DNA of 8,633 nucleotides from an uncultured beta proteobacterium (GCA_903958915.1 CAJBVC010000323.1:1-8633), one strand, 5' to 3'; counted from the first letter of the stretch, positions 1-7,249 are shown. Program-made: numbers and translations. Notes: generated from the sequence alone by a model not told the origin.

Positions 1-131
1 CACGACCCGCAGCGGATGTTGTAGCTCATCACCACCAACGATTGCGCGGACCCCACCGTGCCCGATGGCTGGGCGCAACCTGCTATCAAAGCTATAGCTA
101 GTATCCGCATCCAGCGTAGAAGGTGCTGCAT
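1..131 (-). CDS. Partial CDS: N-terminus of a predicted EEP-family (endonuclease/exonuclease/phosphatase) lipoprotein, truncated by the window edge
   Basis: Only 43 codons are visible before the left edge. They begin MQHLLRWMRILAIALIAGC, a lipoprotein signal peptide: Arg6 and Arg9, a short hydrophobic core and a canonical I-A-G-C lipobox with Cys19 as the lipidated residue. After a short linker comes LVVMSYNIR (residues 32-40), which matches the first beta-strand of the EEP (DNase I-like) superfamily, where the Asn (here Asn38) helps bind the catalytic metal. EEP proteins hydrolyse phosphodiester or phosphomonoester bonds in nucleic acids, inositol phosphates or sphingomyelin; the substrate cannot be judged from this fragment. 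The start at 131 lies 4 bases after the GH30 stop, which fits an operon, and gives a normal-length signal peptide. An in-frame ATG at 110 would leave an unusually short one. No clear ribosome binding site precedes either start. The signal peptide and lipobox are seen directly; the family call rests on one motif. Confidence 0.6.
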   Translation of the reverse strand, partial: MQHLLRWMRILAIALIAGCAQPSGTVGSAQSLVVMSYNIRCGS

Positions 132-135
132 GGAA

Positions 136-1590
136 CTACGGTGTCCAGACGAAGGTGGCCACACTCGCTCCGGGCATGGTGTGCACGAAGTTGCGACCTG
201 CAAAACCCACAGAGAATTTGCGCGCCTGTGGCGAGGAATTCAGCGTGACCAGTGCAATCGAGCGGTCATCGCTGTTCTGGAACGCCACCGTTTCGATGCC
301 GTCGATGGCGGTCGAAGAGGCAATGCGTCGGGCACCCGGGCGCACAAACCGGCTGGCATGGGCCAGGGCGTAGTAATCAAAGTTGCGTGTTACTTCGCCG
401 GTTTTGGAGTTGATGGTGACGACGCCCCGGCAATCTGAGCATCCCCCCAGGTGGGGTCCATGGTTTTCATCCAGAGCGAGGTTCCAGAGCAGCACGCCCT
501 TGGCCCAACCGCGCGTGGTTCCGATGATCAAGTGCCGCATAAACCAGGGCAGGGTTTCCTGCCAATGCGGCTTCCACTCGCCCCCGGAGCACTCGGTAAA
601 GAAAGTCTCCTTGTCCGGGTGTGCTTCATGCACTTGCGTCTGGGCAGAGACGTCGCCCGCATAGCAGTGCCAGGCTACACCTGCCACAAAAGGCCGCGCT
701 ACCGGGTCGGCCAGCACCTGCAGCGGCGATTGAGGCTCGTCCCAGTTGTGGTCCCAGTCCAGAATGCGCACCGTAGGCTTGCGCTTGGCTAGCAAAGGCC
801 CCAGGTGTTTGCCGATCAGGTTCGCGCGCATCGCAGGGTCCAGGCGCATTCCCGGATAGTCCTTGGGCTCGAAGTGGGGCTCATTCTGCAAGGTCAGCGC
901 ATAGGTGGGAACTCCCTCGGCCTGCATCGTGTCCACGTAACGCACCAGGTAGCGTGCAAACGCGTCATAGGCCTGGGGGCGCAAGGTGCCTTGAATCAGG
1001 CTGTCGGTGGTCTTCATCCAGGCGGGCGCGCTCCAGGGCGACGCCATCACCTGCAATTGCGGGTTGATTGCCAGGGCGGCCTTCACAACAGGCAGCACAC
1101 TGCTGCGCATGGGTTCGATCGAAAACTTCTCCAACGGGTAGTCGGTCTGGCCCGGGGGTACGTCGTCGAGTGCGTAGTGTGTTTGGGAAAAGTCGGATGC
1201 GCCGATGGTCAGTCGGGTAAAGCTCAGACCAATGCCAGGAGGCTTGCCAAACAGGTCCTGCAGCAGTGCTGATCGCTGCGTTGCGCTCATGCGGTGCTGG
1301 ATCAGCCAGGCCGAGGCGTCCGAAATGTTGGCGCCAAATCCGACAATTTCCTGGTAGCGCTGCTGCGCATCCACCGTGATGTGCAGGGGCTGTGGTGCCT
1401 GGTCGCTGAACCGTGCGCCATCCTCGCGCGATAGCAGTTTGCTCTGGTCGGTCAGGGTGACCCAGGCTTGCACGGGCTGCGATTGCGCTGTGCCAGCGTA
1501 ACCGAGCAAACACAATGCCATGACCCATGCGCTGTGGCAGAGTGCCGCCTCGACCGTGGGCGTTGCACCGTGATCTCGTTGATTGCTCAT
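136..1590 (-). CDS. GH30 family glycoside hydrolase, predicted exported (glucosylceramidase / beta-1,6-glucanase type)
   Basis: A 484-residue retaining beta-glycosidase. A hydrophobic stretch (about residues 16-34) ending near AQS|QP looks like a Sec signal peptide with a rather long n-region, so the enzyme should act in the periplasm or outside. GH30 hallmarks follow in order: EIVGFGANISDA (81-92), SPWSAPAWMKT (184-194), the acid/base in LQNEP (Glu237), WHCY (307-310), the nucleophile in FTECSGG (Glu333), a GGCSDCRG Cys pair (382-389), and the C-terminal beta-domain ending in PGASVATFVW. Length and both catalytic glutamates are normal. Known GH30 activities include glucosylceramidase, endo-beta-1,6-glucanase, beta-glucosidase and xylanase; the glucosidase/glucanase branch fits the motifs and the GH1 neighbour best, but the substrate is inferred. 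The start at 1590 is chosen because its ATG overlaps the halogenase stop as ATGA. An in-frame ATG at 1671 would run 85 bases into the halogenase gene and prepend basic residues to the signal peptide. No Shine-Dalgarno is visible, consistent with coupled re-initiation. Confidence 0.92.
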   Translation of the reverse strand: MSNQRDHGATPTVEAALCHSAWVMALCLLGYAGTAQSQPVQAWVTLTDQSKLLSREDGARFSDQAPQPLHITVDAQQRYQEIVGFGANISDASAWLIQHRMSATQRSALLQDLFGKPPGIGLSFTRLTIGASDFSQTHYALDDVPPGQTDYPLEKFSIEPMRSSVLPVVKAALAINPQLQVMASPWSAPAWMKTTDSLIQGTLRPQAYDAFARYLVRYVDTMQAEGVPTYALTLQNEPHFEPKDYPGMRLDPAMRANLIGKHLGPLLAKRKPTVRILDWDHNWDEPQSPLQVLADPVARPFVAGVAWHCYAGDVSAQTQVHEAHPDKETFFTECSGGEWKPHWQETLPWFMRHLIIGTTRGWAKGVLLWNLALDENHGPHLGGCSDCRGVVTINSKTGEVTRNFDYYALAHASRFVRPGARRIASSTAIDGIETVAFQNSDDRSIALVTLNSSPQARKFSVGFAGRNFVHTMPGASVATFVWTP

Positions 1591-3116
1591 GGCTTTGCAG
1601 ACCGCACCGCGGCGTTCGATGCACAGTGTTTGGCGATGTACTCGGCATGGGTGGGCATGACGTCGACACACTTGCGAATCACGGTTTCAATCTCGCCCAC
1701 GAATGCGGCGACCTCCTCTTTGGGGAGCAAATCGACCAGGGGGTGATAGCTGCGCGGGCGCAAACCCTGTCCGTGCATGACCTGCACCCAACTCACATCG
1801 GAGAACAACTCTGCACCTTCGCGGTACACGCGACCGTTGCTGCGGAACAGATCCATCTTGTGCTGCAGCGTGTCCGGGATCTCCATGGTGCGACAGTAAT
1901 CCCAGAACGGCGAATCGTTACGCTGGGTGGCCTTGTAGTGAAGAACGATGAAGTCACGAATGCGTTCGTATTCGAACTGGGTCTGCTTGTTGAACTCGTT
2001 GATGTCGGCCTGATCGAACCCCATGTTGGGAAACAGGCTGATCAGCCGAGCGATGGCGGTCTGAATCAAGTGGATGTTGGTCGACTCAATGGGCTCGAAG
2101 AAACCGCTGGACAAGCCCACCGCGACGCAGTTTTTGCGCCAGGTTTCCCGACGCCGACCTGGAACGAACGGAATGTAGCGAGGCTCTGCCAGTGGCTTGC
2201 CATCCAGATTGGACATCAGGATGGAGGTGGCCTCATCCTGGCTCATGAAGCGGCTGGAGTACACATGCCCATTGCCGATGCGGTTTTGCAAAGGGATGCG
2301 CCACTGCCAACCGGCCGAGTGCGCAGTCGAGCGCGTGTAGGGCACCAAGGGTTCGACCGATTCGCAGGGCACCGCAATGGCGCGGTCACATGGCAGCCAA
2401 TGTGACCAGTCTTCGTAATCCGACTTCAGCGCCTGACCAATCAGCAAGGCGCGTATGCCCGAGCAGTCGACGAAGAAGTCGCCCGCCACTTTCTCGCCAC
2501 TTTGCAGCACCACCGATTCGACAAATCCGTCAACCTCTCGCAGTACGGTGTCCACGATCTTTCCTTCGATGCGCTGCACGCCGCGTGCCTCGGCATAGGT
2601 GCGCAAGAACCGCGCATAGAGACCGGCATCGAAATGAAAAGCGTTGGCAATCTGTCCCAGGGGGGAACCCGACATCTCCGCGACACTACGGATGAACTTG
2701 GACTGACGTGGTGCCGCCGAGTTGATGGAGTAATGCCCCAGATCGGGTGCCTCACCGGCTTGGCGCATCTTGAGCCAATAGTGGTGGCAGCTCACCGATC
2801 CCAACTCATGGCCAATCTCCCCGAACCCGTGGATGTAGGAGTCGCCGATCTGCCCCCAGTTGACAAATTCAATGCCGAGCTTGAAGGTGCCGTTGGTAGC
2901 GCGAAGAAACTCGTTCTCATCGAGCTCCAGCATCGCATTGAAGAGCTTGATCACTGGAATGGTCGCTTCCCCCACGCCAATGGTGGGAATGTCATCGGAC
3001 TCCACCAACCGGATCCGGTAGTGGTTGGCCAGTTTTTTTGACAGCGCAGCCGCAGTCATCCACCCGGCGGTACCACCGCCAACAATCACAATATCCTTCA
3101 CCAGTGCTATTGCCAT
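1587..3116 (-). CDS. Flavin-dependent tryptophan-halogenase-like protein
   Basis: A 509-residue protein of the PrnA/RebH superfamily, which uses FADH2, O2 and halide to halogenate an electron-rich ring. Visible in order: the FAD-binding GGGTAGW (13-19), GVGEATIP (47-54), the catalytic Lys79 in GTFKLGIEF, the family-defining WxWxIP as WQWRIP (270-275), and the Glu-Ser pair Glu344-Ser345 in FFEPIESTNIHLIQ, matching PrnA Glu346-Ser347. Length is normal and the protein looks catalytically intact. There is no signal peptide, so it should be cytoplasmic. True members need a flavin reductase, which is not in the window. Relatives annotated as tryptophan halogenase are known in sugar-uptake loci of Xanthomonas and Caulobacter-type bacteria, mostly with TonB receptors and unknown physiological substrates. 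Here the gene sits between an ABC ATPase gene and a GH30 gene. The start at 3116 is preferred because a GGAG lies 6 bases upstream; an in-frame ATG at 3122 directly abuts that GGAG and would add two residues. Free tryptophan as substrate is not supported. Confidence 0.93.
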   Translation of the reverse strand: MAIALVKDIVIVGGGTAGWMTAAALSKKLANHYRIRLVESDDIPTIGVGEATIPVIKLFNAMLELDENEFLRATNGTFKLGIEFVNWGQIGDSYIHGFGEIGHELGSVSCHHYWLKMRQAGEAPDLGHYSINSAAPRQSKFIRSVAEMSGSPLGQIANAFHFDAGLYARFLRTYAEARGVQRIEGKIVDTVLREVDGFVESVVLQSGEKVAGDFFVDCSGIRALLIGQALKSDYEDWSHWLPCDRAIAVPCESVEPLVPYTRSTAHSAGWQWRIPLQNRIGNGHVYSSRFMSQDEATSILMSNLDGKPLAEPRYIPFVPGRRRETWRKNCVAVGLSSGFFEPIESTNIHLIQTAIARLISLFPNMGFDQADINEFNKQTQFEYERIRDFIVLHYKATQRNDSPFWDYCRTMEIPDTLQHKMDLFRSNGRVYREGAELFSDVSWVQVMHGQGLRPRSYHPLVDLLPKEEVAAFVGEIETVIRKCVDVMPTHAEYIAKHCASNAAVRSAKP

Positions 3117-3122
3117 GCCCAT

Positions 3123-3126
3123 CTCC
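3123..3126 (-). promoter_or_regulatory. Ribosome binding site deciding the halogenase start
   Basis: On the minus strand GGAG is followed by six bases and then the ATG at 3116. The other in-frame ATG (3122) directly abuts the GGAG and would be too close, so this site favours 3116. It lies in the widest intergenic gap of the operon (3117-3146), suggesting independent initiation on the halogenase message rather than simple coupling to the ATPase gene. Confidence 0.6.
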
Positions 3127-3146
3127 AGAAGAAAATATCAACCACT

Positions 3147-4220
3147 CTACAAACGTTGCTCAGACCTGCAGTCGAACAGAGAAATCCGATCGATATCCAA
3201 TGTGAACCGTACCGTTGCATCCACCTGGCAGGGCAGCGCACCCGACACCAGCGTCGATAGCAGTTGGCCGCCAAAATCCAGCCACACGACGTGGTGGTTT
3301 CCCATGGGCTCAACCAGGGAAACCCTCGCTTCCAAATCGCCGTCCGTGCAGATTTGAAGGTTTTCCGGGCGAACTCCCAATACCACCGGGGTTTCAGCCT
3401 GCGGCGTACTCTTGAAGGGGTAGCTCGCGACATCGAGTTGCAATGCAGGTGATGTAAACCTTGTACCTGCAGCACCGGTAGTGAGAACGCCGGTCAACTG
3501 GTTCATCGCAGGCGCACCAATGAAACCGGCCACAAACAGGTTGTCGGGGCGCTCATAGACCTCGGGGGGGGCGCCAATTTGCTGCACGACTCCGCTGCGC
3601 ATGATGACGATGCGAGTGGCCAACGTCATGGCCTCGACCTGGTCGTGGGTGACATAGACCATGGTCGAACCCAGATTCTTGTGTAGCAACTTGAGTTCAC
3701 GGCGCAGTTCGGCGCGCAGCTTGGCGTCCAGGTTGGACAGCGGTTCATCAAACAGGAATACACCCGCTTCGCGCACCAGGGCGCGTCCGATGGCAACCCG
3801 TTGCCGTTGGCCGCCCGACAGTTGGGATGGCTTACGTTGCAATAGCGCCTGCAACTGCAGCATCTCGGCGACGCGATTCACCCGTCGCTCTACTTCGGCC
3901 TTGGGCGTGCCCTTGATCCGCAAGCCAAACGACATATTGCGTTCCACCGTCATCGTGGGATACAGCGCGTAGGACTGAAAAACCATGCCGATGTTGCGAT
4001 CCGTCGGGTCCGCCCAGGTCATGTCCTTCCCACCTATTTCGACTTCGCCACCCGACACATCAATGAGGCCAGCGATGCTGTGCAACAAGGTCGATTTGCC
4101 ACACCCCGATGGACCCAGCAGCACCAGAAACTCACCGTCCTGAACGTCCAGCGACAGGTCCTTGATGACCTCGGTCTCACCAAAACGAATGCTCAGATTG
4201 CGAACAACGACGCCAGCCAT
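3147..4220 (-). CDS. Sugar ABC transporter ATP-binding protein (MalK/UgpC type, CUT1 family)
   Basis: A 357-residue ATPase that powers the carbohydrate importer encoded by the three preceding genes. All nucleotide-binding motifs are present: Walker A GPSGCGKST (36-44), Q-loop Gln82 in VFQSYALYP, ABC signature LSGGQRQR (134-141), Walker B VFLFDEP with catalytic Glu159, D-loop SNLDA (162-166) and switch His192 in VTHDQ. From about residue 235 a MalK-like C-terminal regulatory region (TOBE/OB folds) follows, with the typical LGVRPENL segment. Length is normal for MalK/UgpC proteins. The gene starts 3 bases after the stop of the second permease and has its own G-rich ribosome binding site. ATPases of this clade are sometimes shared between several sugar importers, so this one could serve others too. 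Function is sure; the sugar is inferred from the neighbours. Confidence 0.95.
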   Translation of the reverse strand: MAGVVVRNLSIRFGETEVIKDLSLDVQDGEFLVLLGPSGCGKSTLLHSIAGLIDVSGGEVEIGGKDMTWADPTDRNIGMVFQSYALYPTMTVERNMSFGLRIKGTPKAEVERRVNRVAEMLQLQALLQRKPSQLSGGQRQRVAIGRALVREAGVFLFDEPLSNLDAKLRAELRRELKLLHKNLGSTMVYVTHDQVEAMTLATRIVIMRSGVVQQIGAPPEVYERPDNLFVAGFIGAPAMNQLTGVLTTGAAGTRFTSPALQLDVASYPFKSTPQAETPVVLGVRPENLQICTDGDLEARVSLVEPMGNHHVVWLDFGGQLLSTLVSGALPCQVDATVRFTLDIDRISLFDCRSEQRL

Positions 4221-4223
4221 GTC

Positions 4224-5114
4224 TTACCCCTTTACCGCACCGGCGGCGATGCCACGAACAAACCAGCGCCCGGATACGAAATACAACGTCAATGGCACCA
4301 GCGAGGTCAGGATGGTGGCTGCCATGTTCACGTTGTAGAGGCGCGTACCGGTGGTGGTGTTGATGACGTTATTGAGTTGCACCGTCATGGGAAGGTTGTC
4401 ACGACCGGCAAATACCAAACCCAGGATGTAGTCGTTCCAGACCCCGGTGACTTGCATGATGGCCGCCACGATGATGATGGGCGTCGACATGGGCAACATG
4501 AGTTGCACAAAGATCCTAAGAAAACCGCCACCGTCGATGCGTGCGGCTTTGAACAACTCCTGGGGCACTGACAGATAGTAGTTGCGAAAAAGCAGGGTCA
4601 TGACCGGCATGCTGAACACAATGTGGATCAGCACAATGCCGGGCAGCGAACTGAACAAACCCAGGCTGGCCAGAATTCTCACCAACGGAAACATCATGAC
4701 CTGCACCGGAATGAAGGCGCCGACCATCAGAATTCCAAACAGCAATTCAGCCCCTTTGGGCCGCCAGAACGAGAGTGCGTACCCGTTAAGCGCACCCAGC
4801 AAAATGGGGAGAATGGTGCTGGGAATCACAATCCATAGGGAGTTGACAAATCCGCCCCGGATACCCTCGCAGGACACACCGGTACACGCAGAAGACCAGG
4901 CAGTGACCCACGGTTCCAGGGTGATGCTCACCGGCAGAGCGAAGATGTTGCCCAGACGAATCTCGTCCATGGTCTTGAAGGAGGTCACCAGCATGATGTA
5001 CAGCGGCATGGCGAAAAACAATGCGGCCACCAGCAGGAACGTATATACGCCCAAGCGTGCCGGACTCAGACGTGGGCGTCGCTTGGGTGCGGGTCTGGGG
5101 TCTATTGCCGTCAT
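4224..5114 (-). CDS. Sugar ABC transporter permease, MalG/GtsC-like (CUT1 family)
   Basis: A 296-residue inner-membrane permease, the second of two that form the translocation channel. Hydrophobic segments at about residues 21-43, 91-113, 122-144, 157-177, 208-228 and 263-285 give the six helices usual for MalG-type proteins, with a basic cytoplasmic N-terminus (KRRPR). The EAA loop that docks on the ATPase is PQELFKAARIDGGG running to LMLP (184-208). The C-terminus RGIAAGAVKG and the body resemble GtsC of the Pseudomonas glucose importer and its alphaproteobacterial relatives, as I recall them. A CTGVSC pair (Cys77 and Cys82) lies in the first periplasmic loop; I remember a similar Cys pair in homologues. 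The ATG overlaps the stop of the first permease as ATGA, so the two subunits are probably translated in a coupled way. No good Shine-Dalgarno is seen. Confidence 0.94.
   Translation of the reverse strand: MTAIDPRPAPKRRPRLSPARLGVYTFLLVAALFFAMPLYIMLVTSFKTMDEIRLGNIFALPVSITLEPWVTAWSSACTGVSCEGIRGGFVNSLWIVIPSTILPILLGALNGYALSFWRPKGAELLFGILMVGAFIPVQVMMFPLVRILASLGLFSSLPGIVLIHIVFSMPVMTLLFRNYYLSVPQELFKAARIDGGGFLRIFVQLMLPMSTPIIIVAAIMQVTGVWNDYILGLVFAGRDNLPMTVQLNNVINTTTGTRLYNVNMAATILTSLVPLTLYFVSGRWFVRGIAAGAVKG
4227..4233 (-). promoter_or_regulatory. Ribosome binding site of the ABC ATPase gene
   Basis: On the minus strand AAAGGGG is followed by six bases (the upstream TAA stop plus GAC) and then the ATG at 4220. 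It overlaps the last codons of the second permease gene, so the two are tightly joined but the ATPase has its own initiation signal. Confidence 0.45.
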
Positions 5115-6001
5115 GCGTGCCCAGTATTGCCACGCCTGCGCAGGTACAACAGAGGCGCCAGGAGCGCAATCACTGTCAACAACAGTACGACGGAACCTGC
5201 GGATGCCAGCGCAATGTTGGCGCGACCAAAAAGATGGTCCATGATGAACTTTGCCGGAACCTCGCTGGCTGTGCCAGGACCGCCCTGGGTCATCGAGGCA
5301 ACCGCGTCAAACAGCTTGACTACGCCAGTAGAAAGCAGAACAAACACGGTGGCAATGGAAGGGGCAAGCATGGGCACCACGATAGTGACGTAGACGCGCC
5401 ATGTCGGAATGCCATCGACCCGCGCCGCTTTCCAGATGTCCTCATCAATGCCGCGCAGTCCGGCGAGCAGCAAGGCCATGACCAAGCCGGACGCTTGCCA
5501 CACAGTGGCGATCACAATGGTGTAAATCACTTTGTCCTGGTCAATGATCCAGTCGAAAGTGAAGTCTTCCCAGCCCATTTGCCGCACCGCGTGTTGAATG
5601 CCTGCGCCGGGGTTGAGTACCCATTGCCATACCAGGCCGGTGGCGACAAACGACATCGCGTAGGGGTACAGAAAAATGGTTCGCAAACCGCTTTCACCAG
5701 CCACTTTTTGGTCAATGAAGACAGCCAGCAAGAAACCGATCACCATGCATGCAACGATGAAAAGCACCCCGTACAGCGCCAGGTTCTCCAGCGAAAGCAG
5801 CCAGCGCTGGTTGCCGAACAGGCGTTCGTACTGTGCCAATCCGACGTACTCGTCCGACGGGAAGGTGCGCGAATTAGTGAAAGAAATCTTCAACGTCCAT
5901 AGCGCCGTTCCCAGGTAAACTCCCAGCACGGTGATGGCCATGGGCAACAGCGCACACCATGCAACGGTGTGCTGCAGAAATCTTTTCAAACGCCAGCGCA
6001 T
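5111..6001 (-). CDS. Sugar ABC transporter permease, MalF/GtsB-like (CUT1 family)
   Basis: A 296-residue inner-membrane permease, partner of the next gene in the importer channel. Hydrophobic segments lie at about residues 13-36, 76-96, 108-129, 158-182, 211-235 and 264-287. The EAA loop is DIWKAARVDGIPTW continuing to IVVP (188-210). The segments WVLNPGAG (127-134), WQASGLVMALLLAGLRG (168-184) and ASMTQGGPG (235-243) are characteristic of the MalF/UgpA side of CUT1 importers and look closest to GtsB as I recall it. Like GtsB and UgpA, it lacks the extra large periplasmic domain of enteric MalF. The gene begins 12 bases after the binding-protein stop. No ribosome binding site is visible there, so translation probably depends on the upstream gene. 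Role certain; substrate inferred. Confidence 0.94.
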   Translation of the reverse strand: MRWRLKRFLQHTVAWCALLPMAITVLGVYLGTALWTLKISFTNSRTFPSDEYVGLAQYERLFGNQRWLLSLENLALYGVLFIVACMVIGFLLAVFIDQKVAGESGLRTIFLYPYAMSFVATGLVWQWVLNPGAGIQHAVRQMGWEDFTFDWIIDQDKVIYTIVIATVWQASGLVMALLLAGLRGIDEDIWKAARVDGIPTWRVYVTIVVPMLAPSIATVFVLLSTGVVKLFDAVASMTQGGPGTASEVPAKFIMDHLFGRANIALASAGSVVLLLTVIALLAPLLYLRRRGNTGHA

Positions 6002-6013
6002 GGGTGGTTTTGC

Positions 6014-7249
6014 TCAGTTCTTCAGTGCTGCAGCAATGTCTTTCTGAACTTTTTCCACGGCGATGTCCTTGTTCCAGTAGGTCGTAAGAATGTCGGCGAG
6101 TGCCCCATTCTGGTCGGGGTTGAGGTACATCTCGCCATTGCCCAAATGGCGTGACTTGTCTTTCAGGATGGCGATGCCTTGCTGCGCACAAATGTCCATC
6201 TTGGTCGCGGCCACATCGGTGCGGGCTGGTATGGAGCCTTTGCGTATGCTGAACTCCACCTGGGTTGCCGGTGCCAACATCACACCGGCGAGCAACTTTT
6301 GCGCCTTGATGGCTTCGGGCTGGCTGGTTTTCGGAAAGACAAACACATCGCCCTGAATGATGTAGGGCGACTTGGGACCAAAGCCGGCAATGCAGCCGTA
6401 GTCTTTGCCTGGCACCTGATTGGCCAGTGAAAACTCGCCCTTGGCCCAGTCGCCCATGATTTGCACACCTGCCTTGCCCGTGATCAGCATCGCAGTGGCG
6501 TCGTTCCAATTGCGCCCTGGTGAGCCTTTGTCCACGTAGGTTTGCAAGCGTTTGAACGACAGCAGTACTTTTCTGAATGCGTCTCCCTGGATCGCTTTGG
6601 CGTCACGATCTCGCAGCACTTTGAGGTACAACTCGGTGCCCCCGGTGTTGGCCAGAACCGCCGTAAAAACCGTATTGTCCTGCCAGGATTGGCCACCATG
6701 GGCCAGGGCGATCAGACCCGCCGCCTTGAGCTTGTCGAGCGCGGCGAACAACTCTTCCATCGACTTGGGCTCGCTCTCGATACCGGCCTTTTTGAACGCT
6801 GCTTTGGAGTACCAAAACCATGACGGCATGTGAATATTCACCGGCGCGGCGTAGTAGTGCCCCTTGACCCGAATCACATTGAGCACCGTTTCAGGCAGCG
6901 CCTTGTCCCAGCCATCGCGCAGCGCGATGTCATCGACATTGTTGAGCAGGCCTTGCTCGACAATGTCCAGAAACTGCTTGGACGTGTTGAATTGGGCCGC
7001 TGTGGGGGGATTACCCCCGACGATGCGATTGACCGCCACCGAGCGGGCCTGCTCGCCCAGGGCAATGGCTGTGTCAACCCAGACCCCCCCTTCTGCGGCG
7101 TAGGCCTCGGCAATCTTTTTCACAGCGGCCGATTCGCCCCCGGAGGTCCACCAATGGATTACTTCCGCCTTGGGGCCGGCGGCAAGGCAGGCCGATGCCA
7201 ACGCCCATAAGAGGGTTGCGAGACCCAGGGCGTGCGAAGGAGCTCTCAT
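6014..7249 (-). CDS. Extracellular sugar-binding protein of an ABC importer (GtsA-like, SBP family 1)
   Basis: A 411-residue periplasmic binding protein that captures the sugar for the importer. Residues 1 to about 24 form a Sec signal peptide (LGLATLLWALASACLAAG). Cys21 lacks a good lipobox, so a soluble protein is more likely than a lipoprotein. The mature start EVIHWWTSGGE (29-39), GNPPTAAQF (79-87), LAHGGQSWQD (182-191), and NWNDATAMLITGKAG with QIMGDWAKGEF (247-273) are close to the glucose/mannose-binding proteins of the GtsA and Thermus glucose-binding group, as I remember them. That group uses the Trp pair and surrounding residues to stack on hexose. The C-terminal part (YLNPDQNGALADI, 375-387) looks different from what I recall in GtsA, so the ligand may not be glucose. 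The start at 7249 overlaps the GH1 stop as ATGA and has the best ribosome binding site of the operon. Family call firm; ligand inferred. Confidence 0.93.
   Translation of the reverse strand: MRAPSHALGLATLLWALASACLAAGPKAEVIHWWTSGGESAAVKKIAEAYAAEGGVWVDTAIALGEQARSVAVNRIVGGNPPTAAQFNTSKQFLDIVEQGLLNNVDDIALRDGWDKALPETVLNVIRVKGHYYAAPVNIHMPSWFWYSKAAFKKAGIESEPKSMEELFAALDKLKAAGLIALAHGGQSWQDNTVFTAVLANTGGTELYLKVLRDRDAKAIQGDAFRKVLLSFKRLQTYVDKGSPGRNWNDATAMLITGKAGVQIMGDWAKGEFSLANQVPGKDYGCIAGFGPKSPYIIQGDVFVFPKTSQPEAIKAQKLLAGVMLAPATQVEFSIRKGSIPARTDVAATKMDICAQQGIAILKDKSRHLGNGEMYLNPDQNGALADILTTYWNKDIAVEKVQKDIAAALKN

Noticed and set aside
82..130. A stretch with GCTAT...ATAGC and the perfect palindrome AGCTATAGCT (90-99), resembling a Comamonadaceae-type intergenic repeat or a terminator
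   Set aside because: It lies within the reading frame of the edge gene, coding for its lipoprotein signal peptide, has no GC-rich stem with a T-run, and the repeat resemblance is loose and from memory.
1591..1671. Upstream extension of the GH30 gene to an ATG at 1671
   Set aside because: It would overlap the halogenase by 85 bases and put an Arg/His-rich tail before the signal peptide; the ATGA start at 1590 is more natural.
1527..2405. Long plus-strand reading frame of 292 codons opposite the halogenase and GH30 genes
   Set aside because: It lies antisense to well-supported genes; its translation shows no recognisable motif, and long antisense frames are common in GC-rich DNA.
3117..3146. 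Possible internal promoter in the AT-richer gap before the halogenase
   Set aside because: The gap is only 30 bases and shows no paired -35/-10 elements; the visible signal there is a ribosome binding site.
5021..5902. Long plus-strand reading frame of 293 codons opposite the first permease gene
   Set aside because: Low-complexity, His/Gln/Arg-rich translation without domain features, wholly opposite a clear permease; an antisense shadow.
7005..7018. GGGGG-ATTA-CCCCC hairpin
   Set aside because: It lies inside the binding-protein gene, encodes the conserved GGNPPT segment and has no T-run, so codon choice explains it better than termination.
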